A stretch of DNA of 64,000 nt from Alphaproteobacteria bacterium. GTDB taxonomy: Bacteria; Pseudomonadota; Alphaproteobacteria; MPNO01; UBA2964. This document shows, piece by piece, positions 18,112 to 26,833 of the stretch; the stretch's first letter is position 1; each line of letters opens with the position of its first letter. The position numbers were made by a program, and so were the translations under genes. The stretch covers positions 186,001-250,000 of the forward strand of contig WLWZ01000003.1 of NCBI GenBank assembly GCA_012103315.1. The letters run 5' to 3'. The notes below the pieces were generated by a model, which saw nothing but the letters and a program-made list of their open reading frames with translations, was not told the origin of the DNA and did no database searches.

Positions 18112-19398
18112 TTAGACAGAGGTGCGTTCCTTACCAGGATCAGAGCGCAGCGCGTCTGCCAACGCCACCATATATTTCTCATCCGGCTCCAGAACCGAGG
18201 CAACCGACCGCACATGATGATGATTGGGGTCAACACCCGGTGGGGTCGTGCCGTTCTTCTGGTGCTCCGTTACTGCCTTACGCAGCATATTACGGGCCAT
18301 GATGATGCCGTTATCGGTGGACACCAGGTTTTCACGGGTCCGGTCACAGATAGGGCCCATGGATTCCTGCAGACTAGCATCCTGCATGGCGATACCCTTA
18401 ATGCCGGAGAAGTAAGTGCCGTCTTTCTGGGCTTCCCGGTCCATCAAATAGTCATTGTCACGGTTTTGTTTGGGAATGAATGTCCCCGGGACATATTCGT
18501 TATGAATGCCATGACCGTCTTTAAGGTCCTGTACTTCCTTGTCCGACAAGGCCCGCGTAGGATGGTAGTCATAGCTCCACGCCCAGCAGTTTTCATCGTC
18601 AATCGGTACCCAGAAATGGCCATGCTGTGGGTGATCGGCACGCGGCGGGATCATCGTAAAGGTTGGCAAGACATATTGGGTAATACGCCAGTAAAAGCGC
18701 CCTTCTTCAGCATTCCGGCGGGCTCCAACACAGAGACCGCCTTCTGTCGGCTCAACCTCAAAAATCGGCTTGAAATCATTGAGATTATACTCGTTACCCT
18801 TGGAGCCCTTAAACAACGGATCGGTATTCAGACCGGTGCCGTGCAGGAACGACACATGGCTTGAATCGATGCCACCCTCCATAGCCTGCAGCCAATTGGA
18901 ATATTGCAGACGTTTGGAAGAGAATGTCTGTTCTGAGGCCACCGTACAGAATTCCCATTCGGGTTCTGGCGGGCGATTTTCCGGATCCCCCATATGGGTC
19001 CACAGGATGTCGCCGACCTTAATTAGCGGGTAGCTCTGCAGCTTTATCGACTGGCAATAGCCGCTTTCCGCTGGCTCGGAGGGGACTTCAACGCATTGGC
19101 CGGTATGATCATATTTCCAGCCATGATAGGGGCAGCGGATACCGTTTTCCTCAACGCGACCAAACCACAGCGAAACACGGCGATGGGCGCAGAATTCCTC
19201 GACCAGGCCGTAATTGCCGTCGGTGTCACGGAACGCGACCATTGGCTCACCCAGCAGCTTGACGCGGACCGGTGGGCAATCATTTTCGGGAAGCTCACTG
19301 GCCAACAGAGCTGGCATCCAATACTCGCGAAATAGATCGCCCATTGGTGTGCCTTTATCAGTCTGCGTCAGTAGTTCATTCACTTCCTTGCGAAGCAT
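18112..19398 (-). CDS. Aromatic-ring-hydroxylating Rieske oxygenase, alpha subunit (phthalate/phenoxybenzoate dioxygenase-like)
   Basis: Oxygenase component of 428 residues. The N-terminal Rieske [2Fe-2S] motif is CAHRRVSLWFG...CPYHGWKYD (CxH and CxxH, about residues 69-96). The mononuclear iron site is near residue 190 (DSSHVSFLHG, two histidines). Length and motif spacing fit the phthalate 4,5-dioxygenase/phenoxybenzoate group, which acts on aromatic acids or ethers. An AAGGAGAC Shine-Dalgarno precedes the ATG. It is transcribed divergently from the hydrolase at 19623. The Rieske ferredoxin at 23133 is a likely electron donor; no dedicated reductase is seen in the window. Confidence 0.88.
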   Translation of the reverse strand: MLRKEVNELLTQTDKGTPMGDLFREYWMPALLASELPENDCPPVRVKLLGEPMVAFRDTDGNYGLVEEFCAHRRVSLWFGRVEENGIRCPYHGWKYDHTGQCVEVPSEPAESGYCQSIKLQSYPLIKVGDILWTHMGDPENRPPEPEWEFCTVASEQTFSSKRLQYSNWLQAMEGGIDSSHVSFLHGTGLNTDPLFKGSKGNEYNLNDFKPIFEVEPTEGGLCVGARRNAEEGRFYWRITQYVLPTFTMIPPRADHPQHGHFWVPIDDENCWAWSYDYHPTRALSDKEVQDLKDGHGIHNEYVPGTFIPKQNRDNDYLMDREAQKDGTYFSGIKGIAMQDASLQESMGPICDRTRENLVSTDNGIIMARNMLRKAVTEHQKNGTTPPGVDPNHHHVRSVASVLEPDEKYMVALADALRSDPGKERTSV

Positions 19399-19622
19399 CG
19401 GTCGTCTCCTTGTATTCCACGTCTACTGAACCCCAAAGCGGGTTTTGGCCCGTTCAGGGGTTTCGTATATTAATATTTGCGCCAGCAAATGGTATCAGAT
19501 GGCGCGGAAACTATAGGAAGCAAGCTTTCTCGTCAATCGACCGTCGTGTTATGGGCACACCACGATAGAACCAGCTTGAGCGCTATGATATACAGCCGAA
19601 ACGACATCTGAGAGACGAAAAA

Positions 19623-20477
19623 ATGCCAACGATTGACGCAGACGGGATCGAAACACGCTACGAGGTAATGGGCGATGGCCCGGCCATCCTGATGTATTCA
19701 CCCGGTGGCTTTGATGCCCGGGTCGAGCAGTGGACAAATCTCGGCGTCTACAAACGGATCAAACTGCTCGATTATCTGCCACAGAAATATAAATGCGTCG
19801 TGTTTGACCGGCGCGAAAATGGCCAGTCCGGCGGTCGCGTTGAACGGATCACCTGGAATCATTTCGTCCGTCAGGGTGCCGGGTTGCTGGATGCCCTAAA
19901 CATCGACAAAGCCCATATTATGGGCGGCTGCATGGGGTGTGCACCGGTCGCGGCGTTTGGTGTGGCGCATCCGGAACGGACGCTCTCAATGGTGCATTAT
20001 TGGCCGGTCGGTGGCGCAAAATACCGGATCAGCAGCCATCAACGGTTCGCCCAGCATCTGACCTTTATCGAAGAAAACGGCCTGCAGGCGGTCGTCGATC
20101 TCGTCCACAGCCATGACAAGAATTTTTCCGGCGACCCACGTGGCGGACCCTGGGGCCAGCCGATCCGAAATTCAGCAGATTTCGCTAAATTGTACGCCGC
20201 ACTCGATCAAGCGCAGTATCTGCTGACCGTCTCGGCGATGTATCGCGGCCTGTTTGATCGTGACACCGCCCCCGGCGCTGAGCCAGAAGACCTCCTGAAC
20301 CTCGACATTCCAACGCTTGTCGTACCGGGCGCCGACGATTTCCACGCCACATCGGCAGCGCGCTATCTGGAAGAATGTATCAACGGCTCAGAGTACTGGG
20401 ATATGCCGGTCGATGAGCAGACCGAGGCGAACGCACCGCAGCGTGTCATTGATTTTCTCGACAGCGTGACTGCCTAA
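19623..20477 (+). CDS. Alpha/beta hydrolase with a GxCxG nucleophile elbow
   Basis: Alpha/beta-fold hydrolase of 284 residues. The oxyanion strand region is PAILMYSPGGFDAR (residues 20-33). The elbow reads MGGCMGCAPVAAFG near residue 100, so the position normally occupied by Ser holds Cys, as in dienelactone-hydrolase-type enzymes. The acid (TLVVPGADDFHA) also sits at the expected place, near residue 238. It lies divergent to the Rieske oxygenase with 224 bases between, suggesting a role in hydrolysing ring-cleavage or ester products. It overlaps the convergent small gene at its 3' end by 4 bases. Confidence 0.82.
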   Translation: MPTIDADGIETRYEVMGDGPAILMYSPGGFDARVEQWTNLGVYKRIKLLDYLPQKYKCVVFDRRENGQSGGRVERITWNHFVRQGAGLLDALNIDKAHIMGGCMGCAPVAAFGVAHPERTLSMVHYWPVGGAKYRISSHQRFAQHLTFIEENGLQAVVDLVHSHDKNFSGDPRGGPWGQPIRNSADFAKLYAALDQAQYLLTVSAMYRGLFDRDTAPGAEPEDLLNLDIPTLVVPGADDFHATSAARYLEECINGSEYWDMPVDEQTEANAPQRVIDFLDSVTA

Positions 20478-20764
20478 CAGCAATCGCCTTCGCCGGTATC
20501 TTCAAGCGATGGCAACAGCCATTTAATCGGCACATCGCGGTCGGTCACCTCGGCAACTTTTGTAAAGACCTTCAGGCGATATCTGATCTCGTCTTTCCAG
20601 AAGATCATATTAGTCTCAATTGGTGGAAAGCCGGGCTTGGTTCCGGGGTCTTCGGACACCAGAATGATCTCATCTCGATCAACATCAAACCGTTCGCGCA
20701 AAATTGCTTCGACGCGGGAAATGTCTGCTAAATTATCGGTTGCCGAGGCAAGCCGTCTAAACAT
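20474..20764 (-). CDS. Small conserved-looking protein of unknown function ending in GDCC
   Basis: About 96 residues from the ATG at 20764; the longer frame back to 20845 has a non-coding-looking, Arg/Pro-rich start. The predicted product begins MFRRLASATDNL and contains IILVSEDPGTKPGFP and TNMIFWKDEIRYRLKVF. It ends with Glu-Gly-Asp-Cys-Cys, a vicinal cysteine tail that could bind metal or serve as a redox switch. It is convergent with the upstream hydrolase (4-base overlap) and divergent to the MDR dehydrogenase. I do not recognise the family. Confidence 0.6.
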   Translation of the reverse strand: MFRRLASATDNLADISRVEAILRERFDVDRDEIILVSEDPGTKPGFPPIETNMIFWKDEIRYRLKVFTKVAEVTDRDVPIKWLLPSLEDTGEGDCC

Positions 20765-20906
20765 TGAGCGACACCTAAACCTATCCGGGTAGGCCGTACG
20801 GAGGGCCGGTTTCGGTGGGGTTTTATATGAAAAACTTCCTCCCACCTTGCTTGCAGACTGCCGCTTTGATAGTTCTTAGTCAACTTCATCCAAAGGAGAT
20901 TACAGC

Positions 20907-22013
20907 GTGGTAGAAAAAGTAAACGCAGCGGTCCGAGTTGCGCCTCAGGTAACGGAATTCCGGGAATATGATATGCCGGATATCCCGCCAGAAGCAGCTC
21001 TTCTGAAGGTAGAAGTCGCAGGTATTTGCGGCACCGATGTGAAATTCTATTCCAAACCTCCTTTCGAAGGCCCTGTCATCATGGGGCATGAAAATATCGG
21101 CTATATCGCTAAAGCTGGTAAGATTTTCCAGGAACGCCGCGGCCTTAAAGAAGGCGATATGGTTTTTGCCGAACATTATGTCGGCTGTATGGATTGCGAA
21201 TGGTGCCACAAGGGCGAATATCGCCTCTGCATGTTTACAGACTGGCGCAGGTTTCCCGAAGGCCTCCGCTTTGGCTATACGCTGGCGGAACGCGCACCTC
21301 ATCTGTTTGGCGGGTTCGCAGAATATATGTACCTACCGTGGAATTCGGTGCTCCACAAAGTCCCGGACGGGCTTTCAGCAGAACATGCTGGTGTCGTAAC
21401 CCCAATGGCCAATGGCATTCAGTGGGCACTGTTTGATTGCGGTGTCGGCTACGACAGTAAGGTGCTGATCCAGGGCCCCGGCCAGCAAGGTCTGTGCAAC
21501 ACCATCGCATCCAAAACAGCCGGCGCCTCACTGATCGTGGTTACCGGGACCAGCAAAGACACCAAGCGTTTGCAAGTTGCCAAGAACCTCGGTGCCGATG
21601 TCGTGATCAACGTCGAAGAGGAAGACCCCCTCGAAAAGATCATGGAAGTCACCGGTGGCGAAGGCATGGATGTTTCGCTCGATTGTACGGCGGGCGCCGG
21701 CACCATCCCGGTACTGCTCGGGATCGAAGCGATGAAGCGCAAGGGCGGCACGTTGCAAATTCAGGGTGAAGATGTGCCTGATTTTCCGAATTTCCCATTG
21801 GGTAAGATTGGCAACAAGTACATCACCGTCAAAGCGGCGCGCGGCCATAACTTCGAAAGTTGTGAGCTGGCCCTGAAGCAGCTGAACTCTGATCGCTATG
21901 ACATCAGCCAGATCACCACGCACAAATACAGCCTCAAGGATACGCATGACGCGATCAATGCCGTTGGCGGCAGCGGCGATGTCATTCACGTCTCCATGAT
22001 GCCGTGGGATTAA
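20907..22013 (+). CDS. Zinc-dependent MDR alcohol/polyol dehydrogenase
   Basis: Medium-chain dehydrogenase of 368 residues. The catalytic zinc ligands are in GICGTDVKFY (Cys) and GHENIGY (His-Glu). The structural zinc lobe has four cysteines (CMDCEWCHKGEYRLC, about residues 93-107). The NAD(P)-binding loop is GPGQQGLCN near residue 193. The start is GTG at 20907 with a strong AAAGGAG about 9 bases upstream. It is the first gene of a plus-strand run with CobW, ferredoxin, CMD, amidohydrolase and GMC genes, so it probably oxidises an alcohol intermediate of the same pathway. Confidence 0.88.
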   Translation: MVEKVNAAVRVAPQVTEFREYDMPDIPPEAALLKVEVAGICGTDVKFYSKPPFEGPVIMGHENIGYIAKAGKIFQERRGLKEGDMVFAEHYVGCMDCEWCHKGEYRLCMFTDWRRFPEGLRFGYTLAERAPHLFGGFAEYMYLPWNSVLHKVPDGLSAEHAGVVTPMANGIQWALFDCGVGYDSKVLIQGPGQQGLCNTIASKTAGASLIVVTGTSKDTKRLQVAKNLGADVVINVEEEDPLEKIMEVTGGEGMDVSLDCTAGAGTIPVLLGIEAMKRKGGTLQIQGEDVPDFPNFPLGKIGNKYITVKAARGHNFESCELALKQLNSDRYDISQITTHKYSLKDTHDAINAVGGSGDVIHVSMMPWD

Positions 22014-22032
22014 CAAGGGGCTGATTTAAGTA

Positions 22033-23034
22033 GTGGCGGTAGCTTCTGGCGCATCTGATACAAGGATCCCTGTCACCGTTCTGACGGGATTTCTTGGTGC
22101 CGGAAAAACCACCCTGCTCAACCGGATACTGTCTGATCTTTCAGAGCAGCAGTTCGCGGTCATCGTCAATGAGTTCGGTGATATCGGTATCGATGGCGAC
22201 CTGATCGAAACCGGTGATGAAGAGCTGATCGAACTCAACAGCGGCTGCATCTGTTGCGTGGTTCGCGGCGATTTAATCCGAACGCTGCGCTCCTTACTTA
22301 AGGAAAAGCCCGATCTCGACGGCATCATTATAGAGACCACAGGGCTGGCCAATCCGAGCCCGGTCATTCAGACGATGGTGATAGATCAAGTGATTGGCGC
22401 GCAATGCCAGTTGGACTCAGTACTGTGTGTTGTCGATGCGGTGCACATTCTTGATCAACTCAAAACCAACGAAGACGCAGCAGACCAAATTGCCTTTAGC
22501 GATCATATCGTTTTGAACAAAATTAATGATGCGTCAGCGAGCATCCTGGAAATTGAACAACAGCTGCAGCGGATTAATCCCTTCGCGCCAATTAGCTGTA
22601 CCAACCGGTCCGATATTCCCGCTGGTAGGGTATTGCACCGGCATAGCTTTGATCTCGAACGGGTGGAGACACAGCTGCCACCCGAAACCGATGAGCACGA
22701 TCATGGGCACGACCACCACATCGATCGCAGTGGCATTACCAGCGTTTCCCTTACCACTAACGAACCGCTCGATCCCGATAGGTTAGAAGAATGGCTGCAA
22801 GAACTCCTGTCGCGCCGTGGGAACGACATCTTGAGAACCAAAGGCGTGATGTCGATTGATGGCGAAGATCGCAAGCTCGTCCTGCAAGCCGTCAATATGA
22901 TGATCGAAGGTGATTTCGCTGGCACGTGGGATGCAGAGACCCGCCAATCACGAATGGTCTTTATTGGCCGCAACCTTATATCAGATGAGCTGCGCAATGG
23001 ATTTCTGGGCTGCCGTGCAACGGTCACCGCCTAA
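22033..23034 (+). CDS. CobW/P47K-family GTPase metallochaperone
   Basis: G3E-family GTPase of 333 residues. Walker A is GFLGAGKTTLLN (residues 17-28). The metal-binding CxCC motif appears as SGCICCVVRGDL near residue 76. A histidine-rich stretch (DEHDHGHDHHIDRS, about residues 219-232) precedes the CobW C-terminal domain. The start is GTG. It follows the zinc-dependent MDR gene by 19 bases, so it may deliver Zn2+ to that enzyme. Another possibility is cobalt delivery to the nitrile hydratase at 43-45 kb, since P47K activators are of this family. The sequence does not decide between them. Confidence 0.87.
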   Translation: MAVASGASDTRIPVTVLTGFLGAGKTTLLNRILSDLSEQQFAVIVNEFGDIGIDGDLIETGDEELIELNSGCICCVVRGDLIRTLRSLLKEKPDLDGIIIETTGLANPSPVIQTMVIDQVIGAQCQLDSVLCVVDAVHILDQLKTNEDAADQIAFSDHIVLNKINDASASILEIEQQLQRINPFAPISCTNRSDIPAGRVLHRHSFDLERVETQLPPETDEHDHGHDHHIDRSGITSVSLTTNEPLDPDRLEEWLQELLSRRGNDILRTKGVMSIDGEDRKLVLQAVNMMIEGDFAGTWDAETRQSRMVFIGRNLISDELRNGFLGCRATVTA

Positions 23035-23055
23035 ATATTCGTCTCACATAAAAAA

Positions 23056-23091
23056 GAGGGTGAAAATTGCGGGAATTCCCGCTATCACCTC
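23056..23091 (+). other. Stable hairpin between CobW and ferredoxin genes
   Basis: A perfect 14-base palindrome GCGGGAATTCCCGC (23069-23082) sits inside an outer imperfect stem (GAGGGTGA with TCACCTC). An A-run precedes it on the plus strand, so as a terminator it would work on the minus strand, where there is no gene. An mRNA-processing or attenuator role in the plus-strand operon is possible. Confidence 0.5.
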
Positions 23092-23132
23092 GACATAAAT
23101 TATCGTCACTGTAGAGCTAGATTGAGGCCGTA

Positions 23133-23456
23133 ATGACTGATGCCGCTACCCTGACCTTGTGCAAGAAATCCGACGTGTCCGAAGATGAGGGCTACAAGGT
23201 TGAAAAAGATGATCTTTCCGTCGCTGTGTTCCATGTCGAAGGCGAGTTCTTTGTCATGGACGATCTTTGCACCCATGGGCCAGGGTCAATGTCGCAGGGG
23301 TTTTTGGAAGGCCACATTATCGAGTGCGATTTTCACGCCGGCTGTTTTGACATCCGTACTGGTGAGGTTACCGCCCCACCCTGCATGGTACCGATGCGAA
23401 CCTTTAAGGTGGTCGACGACGCTGAAAATGTCGTGATCGAACTACCCCAAGAATAA
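23133..23456 (+). CDS. Rieske [2Fe-2S] ferredoxin of a non-haem iron oxygenase
   Basis: Soluble Rieske ferredoxin of 107 residues, the standard size for the BphF/CarAc type. The cluster ligands are in CTHGPGSMSQG and ECDFHAGCFD (CxH - 17 residues - CxxH). A GAGG Shine-Dalgarno lies 8 bases before the ATG. It most likely shuttles electrons to the Rieske oxygenase encoded at 18112-19398. Confidence 0.9.
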   Translation: MTDAATLTLCKKSDVSEDEGYKVEKDDLSVAVFHVEGEFFVMDDLCTHGPGSMSQGFLEGHIIECDFHAGCFDIRTGEVTAPPCMVPMRTFKVVDDAENVVIELPQE

Positions 23457-23496
23457 AGCAACAATCGACCAGGCACAAAAAAACGGGAAGCAAGCC

Positions 23497-24045
23497 ATGA
23501 CCAGAATACCACCCCTCAGCCGCGATAAAATGGATGATAACCAAGGCGCAATTTACGACAGGATTGTCGGCGACAATGGTCGCGTCGGATTTGGGCCAGC
23601 AATTGGCTATGCTTACTCGGGCCCGGTATGGGATCTACACAATGTCTCCAGTGCCTTTCTGCTCAATAGTCCTATCACCAACGCTCAGGTTCGCATCGTA
23701 TCGCTGATGACAGTAAAGCATTGGAATGCGTCTTATCCGTGGAGTGCTCAATCCAAAACTGCGATGGGTGCAGGTCTTTCGAAAGAAATCATCGAAGCCA
23801 TTAACGACGGCACGCAGCCCAATTTTGATAATGATGACGATGCTGCCGTCTATGCTGTGACCAAAGAACTTCTCGACACCGGCAATTTGTCTGATGAAGG
23901 TTTCAAGGCCGCCGAAGCAGCACTCGGCAACCAGCGTGTCATTACCATCGTCCATACCATCGGCCATTTCTGCACAACCGCGATGATGGCCAACGTGGTT
24001 GGGTGTGTTCCCGCAGAAGACGCGGTCTCGACTCTCAAGGCGTAG
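23497..24045 (+). CDS. Carboxymuconolactone decarboxylase (AhpD/CMD) family protein
   Basis: CMD-fold protein of 182 residues. The family core is visible at SLMTVKHWNASYPWSAQSKTAMGAGL (about residues 70-95). The Tyr-x-Trp-x-x-His pattern common in this subgroup reads YPWSAQ here, so the usual His is Gln. There is no CxxC, which rules out AhpD-type alkylhydroperoxidase chemistry. A decarboxylase or isomerase-like step in the aromatic pathway is possible. It lies 40 bases after the ferredoxin gene on the same strand. Confidence 0.8.
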   Translation: MTRIPPLSRDKMDDNQGAIYDRIVGDNGRVGFGPAIGYAYSGPVWDLHNVSSAFLLNSPITNAQVRIVSLMTVKHWNASYPWSAQSKTAMGAGLSKEIIEAINDGTQPNFDNDDDAAVYAVTKELLDTGNLSDEGFKAAEAALGNQRVITIVHTIGHFCTTAMMANVVGCVPAEDAVSTLKA

Positions 24046-24139
24046 ACTAGGCAGAGTTTAGCAAGCCGCTTAAACTGGTACTGCGCTGCGACCCCAATCT
24101 TAACTAAATAATCGTAGCGCGTGCCTTTGGGAGGACGCG

Positions 24140-25189
24140 ATGCTGACGATCGATTCCGATGCGCATGTCATTGAAAATATGGCAACCTGGCGCTTTCTTG
24201 AGGAAAGCGAACAGGCGTTCATGCCCTCGATTGTGCAGCGCACCGCCGGCAATGAAGCGCGGAACGTTGCCGGCAATATCAAACGAAATTATTGGGTGGT
24301 GAACCGCCGCATCCACGATAAGGATGAAAACCTGGCGCATGACGTCCCGGAAGAGTCTCGCGAGATGCGCGATGTACAAGCACGGATCGCCCACATGGAT
24401 GAGCTTGAGATTGACATCCAGGTGCTGTTCCCGACTTTAATGCTGCGCCCTATCGCGGACCGTGCACCGCTCGAGTTTGCCCTGTGCCGTAGCTACAACC
24501 GCTGGCTTGCTGAAATTTGGAAACAGGGAAATGGCCGCCTGCGATGGGTCGCCGCGCCACCGATCATGTCGCTCGACAAAGCGCGGGCGGAGATGGAGTT
24601 TGCCAAAGAGAATGGCGCCTGCGGTATTTTCATGCGCGGATTGGAAAATGAGCGGGCGCTCTCTGATCCGTATTTTTATCCACTCTATGAAATTGCCGGT
24701 GACCTCGATTTGCCGATCTCAATCCATCTCGGTAATGGCAGTTACACGATCCATGACTTTTATGACCACGACACGACATTCTCCAAATTCAAACTACCGA
24801 CCATTGCCGCATTCCATTCTCTCATTATGCATGAAACACCCACCAGGTTCCCTAAGGTACGCTGGGCAATCATTGAAGCGAGCGCGAACTGGTTACCCTT
24901 TATTTTGCATGACCTACGCCAGCGATTTGACCGCCGGGGCAAGGAGCTGCCAGATGACGTTCTCGGCGAAAACAATATCTATGTGACCTGCGAGGTTATG
25001 GATGACCTGCCTCACGTCCTGGCCGCAGCGGGCAGCGACAATATAGTCATCGGTACCGATTACGGTCATTCGGATTCCGCGACGGAGATCGAGGCATTAC
25101 GCCTATTGCGTGACAAGGAAGGGGTCGGCCCAGAGGTGGTCAAAAAGATTTTGTCCCATAACCCAGCCCGCCTGTACGGCCTCGCGTAA
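24140..25189 (+). CDS. Amidohydrolase family protein (ACMSD/Amidohydro_2-like)
   Basis: TIM-barrel metal-dependent hydrolase or decarboxylase of 349 residues. The N-terminal motif is IDSDAHVIEN (residues 4-13), with an SIHLGNG histidine in the middle and the C-terminal aspartate in IGTDYGHSD. The ending LSHNPARLYGLA is typical of the Amidohydro_2 group, which contains ACMSD, gamma-resorcylate decarboxylase and the like. Non-oxidative decarboxylation of an aromatic acid would fit the neighbours. A GGGAGG Shine-Dalgarno is present. Confidence 0.85.
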   Translation: MLTIDSDAHVIENMATWRFLEESEQAFMPSIVQRTAGNEARNVAGNIKRNYWVVNRRIHDKDENLAHDVPEESREMRDVQARIAHMDELEIDIQVLFPTLMLRPIADRAPLEFALCRSYNRWLAEIWKQGNGRLRWVAAPPIMSLDKARAEMEFAKENGACGIFMRGLENERALSDPYFYPLYEIAGDLDLPISIHLGNGSYTIHDFYDHDTTFSKFKLPTIAAFHSLIMHETPTRFPKVRWAIIEASANWLPFILHDLRQRFDRRGKELPDDVLGENNIYVTCEVMDDLPHVLAAAGSDNIVIGTDYGHSDSATEIEALRLLRDKEGVGPEVVKKILSHNPARLYGLA

Positions 25190-25198
25190 AATATCCAG

Positions 25199-26833
25199 GT
25201 GCCGAAGCTCATCGACGAATACGACTACATCATCGTTGGCGCAGGATCGGCAGGGTGCGTGCTCGCCTATCGCCTCGGCGAGGACAAGAACATCTCAATC
25301 CTTGTGCTGGAAGCCGGTGGCCAAGACCACGACCCGCTAATCCATATTCCGCTTGGCATGGGACGAATGCACGACAAACGCAGCCATGACTGGGGCTATG
25401 ACTTCGAGCCAGAACCTTCGACGGGCCATCGCACAATTGATGCGATGAGGGGTAAGGTGATTGGCGGCTCAACGGCGATTAACAACATGTCGCACGTCCG
25501 GGGCAACCCCGGCGATTATGATCGTTGGGCAGCAAAAGGCCTCACCAACTGGTCCTATGCGAACGCCCTACCCTACTTCCGTCGGACGGAAAGCTGGGCG
25601 CGGGGCGAAGATCAATGGCGTGGCGGCAATGGCCCCCTTTCAGTGGTACCAGCCTCTGCCAAAGACCCGCTGCTTGAAGCCTTTATCGAGGCGGGTTCGC
25701 ATTGCAGCCTGCCCTATAACGAAGATTATAACGGCCTCCAGCAGGACGGCATGGGGCGCGGTCAGTTCACCATCAAACAAGGGCGACGTCACACTGCCGC
25801 CGATGCCTTTCTCAGACCCGCCATGGCGCGAGGCAACGTGAAGCTCATTCTTAAAGCGCATGCCACAAAGATCACACTGGATGGAATCAAAGCGCACGGC
25901 ATTGAATACTGGCATCAGGGAAAATTTGTCACGGCACTGGCCCGCCGAGAGGTCATTCTGTCGGGTGGTGCGATCAATTCACCACAGCTCTTGATGCTGT
26001 CGGGAATTGGTCCCGCCGACCACCTAAAGGAAAATGAGATTACGCCGCTCATTGACCTCCCCGGCGTTGGTAGCAATCTGCAGGACCATATGAGTGTTCC
26101 GGTTTCCGGAACACGGCCTGAGCCAGGATTATTTCAGAAAGAATTACGCTTCGACCGTATGGCCGTGAGCATGGCGCGGGCGCATCTGTTCGGCGCCGGC
26201 CCTGCGACGATGCTCCCGGGTGGGCTACATGGCTATTTGCGGATCAATCCCGAATTCGGCGTGCCAGACATCCAGCTCATGTTCCGGGCTGTATCTTCAC
26301 AGCCCCGTCTGTGGTTTCCGGGCATCCGCAAACCCGTACCGGATATCTGTGGTGTTCGCGTGAATCTGCTACACCCGAAAAGTCGAGGACAAGTACGGCT
26401 ACGGTCGGCCAATCCGCTGGACAAACTCCGCCTCCAGGGCGGCTTTTTAACAAACCCCGACGACATCCAAACGTTACGCAAAGGCGTTAATTTTGCCCGT
26501 GACATGCTGGCGCGAAAATCACTTGATCAGTATCGCGGCATTGAAACCGTCCCAGGCCCCAAAGTGAAAACCGAGACTGAAATGGAAGACTGGATTCGTC
26601 GATCCGCCGTGACCGTCCATCACCCTGCCGGGACCTGCGCCATGGGTAAAGATGCCAATGCCGTGGTCGATGATGAATTGCGGGTCAAGGGTGTCGACGC
26701 GCTCCGCGTGGTCGATGCGTCGGTGGCACCAGATTTGGTTTCCGGCAACATCAATGCCTGTGTTTTGATGATTGCGGAAAAGGCCAGCGACATCATTCGG
26801 GGGAAAGCGGCGCTAACCGCCCAAACCATTTAG
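25199..26833 (+). CDS. GMC-family FAD-dependent oxidoreductase (choline dehydrogenase-like)
   Basis: Flavoprotein of 544 residues. The ADP-binding motif GAGSAG is at residues 14-19, the GMC signature 1 region is GKVIGGSTAINNMSHVRG near residue 85, and the active-site region VHHPAGTCAMG lies near residue 477. It oxidises an alcohol to an aldehyde in this family. The start is GTG at 25199, 9 bases after the amidohydrolase stop, with only a weak ribosome-binding site, so translation is probably coupled. Its 3' end overlaps the convergent LLM gene by 4 bases. Confidence 0.9.
   Translation: MPKLIDEYDYIIVGAGSAGCVLAYRLGEDKNISILVLEAGGQDHDPLIHIPLGMGRMHDKRSHDWGYDFEPEPSTGHRTIDAMRGKVIGGSTAINNMSHVRGNPGDYDRWAAKGLTNWSYANALPYFRRTESWARGEDQWRGGNGPLSVVPASAKDPLLEAFIEAGSHCSLPYNEDYNGLQQDGMGRGQFTIKQGRRHTAADAFLRPAMARGNVKLILKAHATKITLDGIKAHGIEYWHQGKFVTALARREVILSGGAINSPQLLMLSGIGPADHLKENEITPLIDLPGVGSNLQDHMSVPVSGTRPEPGLFQKELRFDRMAVSMARAHLFGAGPATMLPGGLHGYLRINPEFGVPDIQLMFRAVSSQPRLWFPGIRKPVPDICGVRVNLLHPKSRGQVRLRSANPLDKLRLQGGFLTNPDDIQTLRKGVNFARDMLARKSLDQYRGIETVPGPKVKTETEMEDWIRRSAVTVHHPAGTCAMGKDANAVVDDELRVKGVDALRVVDASVAPDLVSGNINACVLMIAEKASDIIRGKAALTAQTI

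Noticed and set aside
22033..23034. Dedicated nitrile hydratase activator (P47K)
   Set aside because: Right family, but it lies 20 kb from the nitrile hydratase genes and directly behind a zinc-dependent dehydrogenase, so a firm assignment is not justified.
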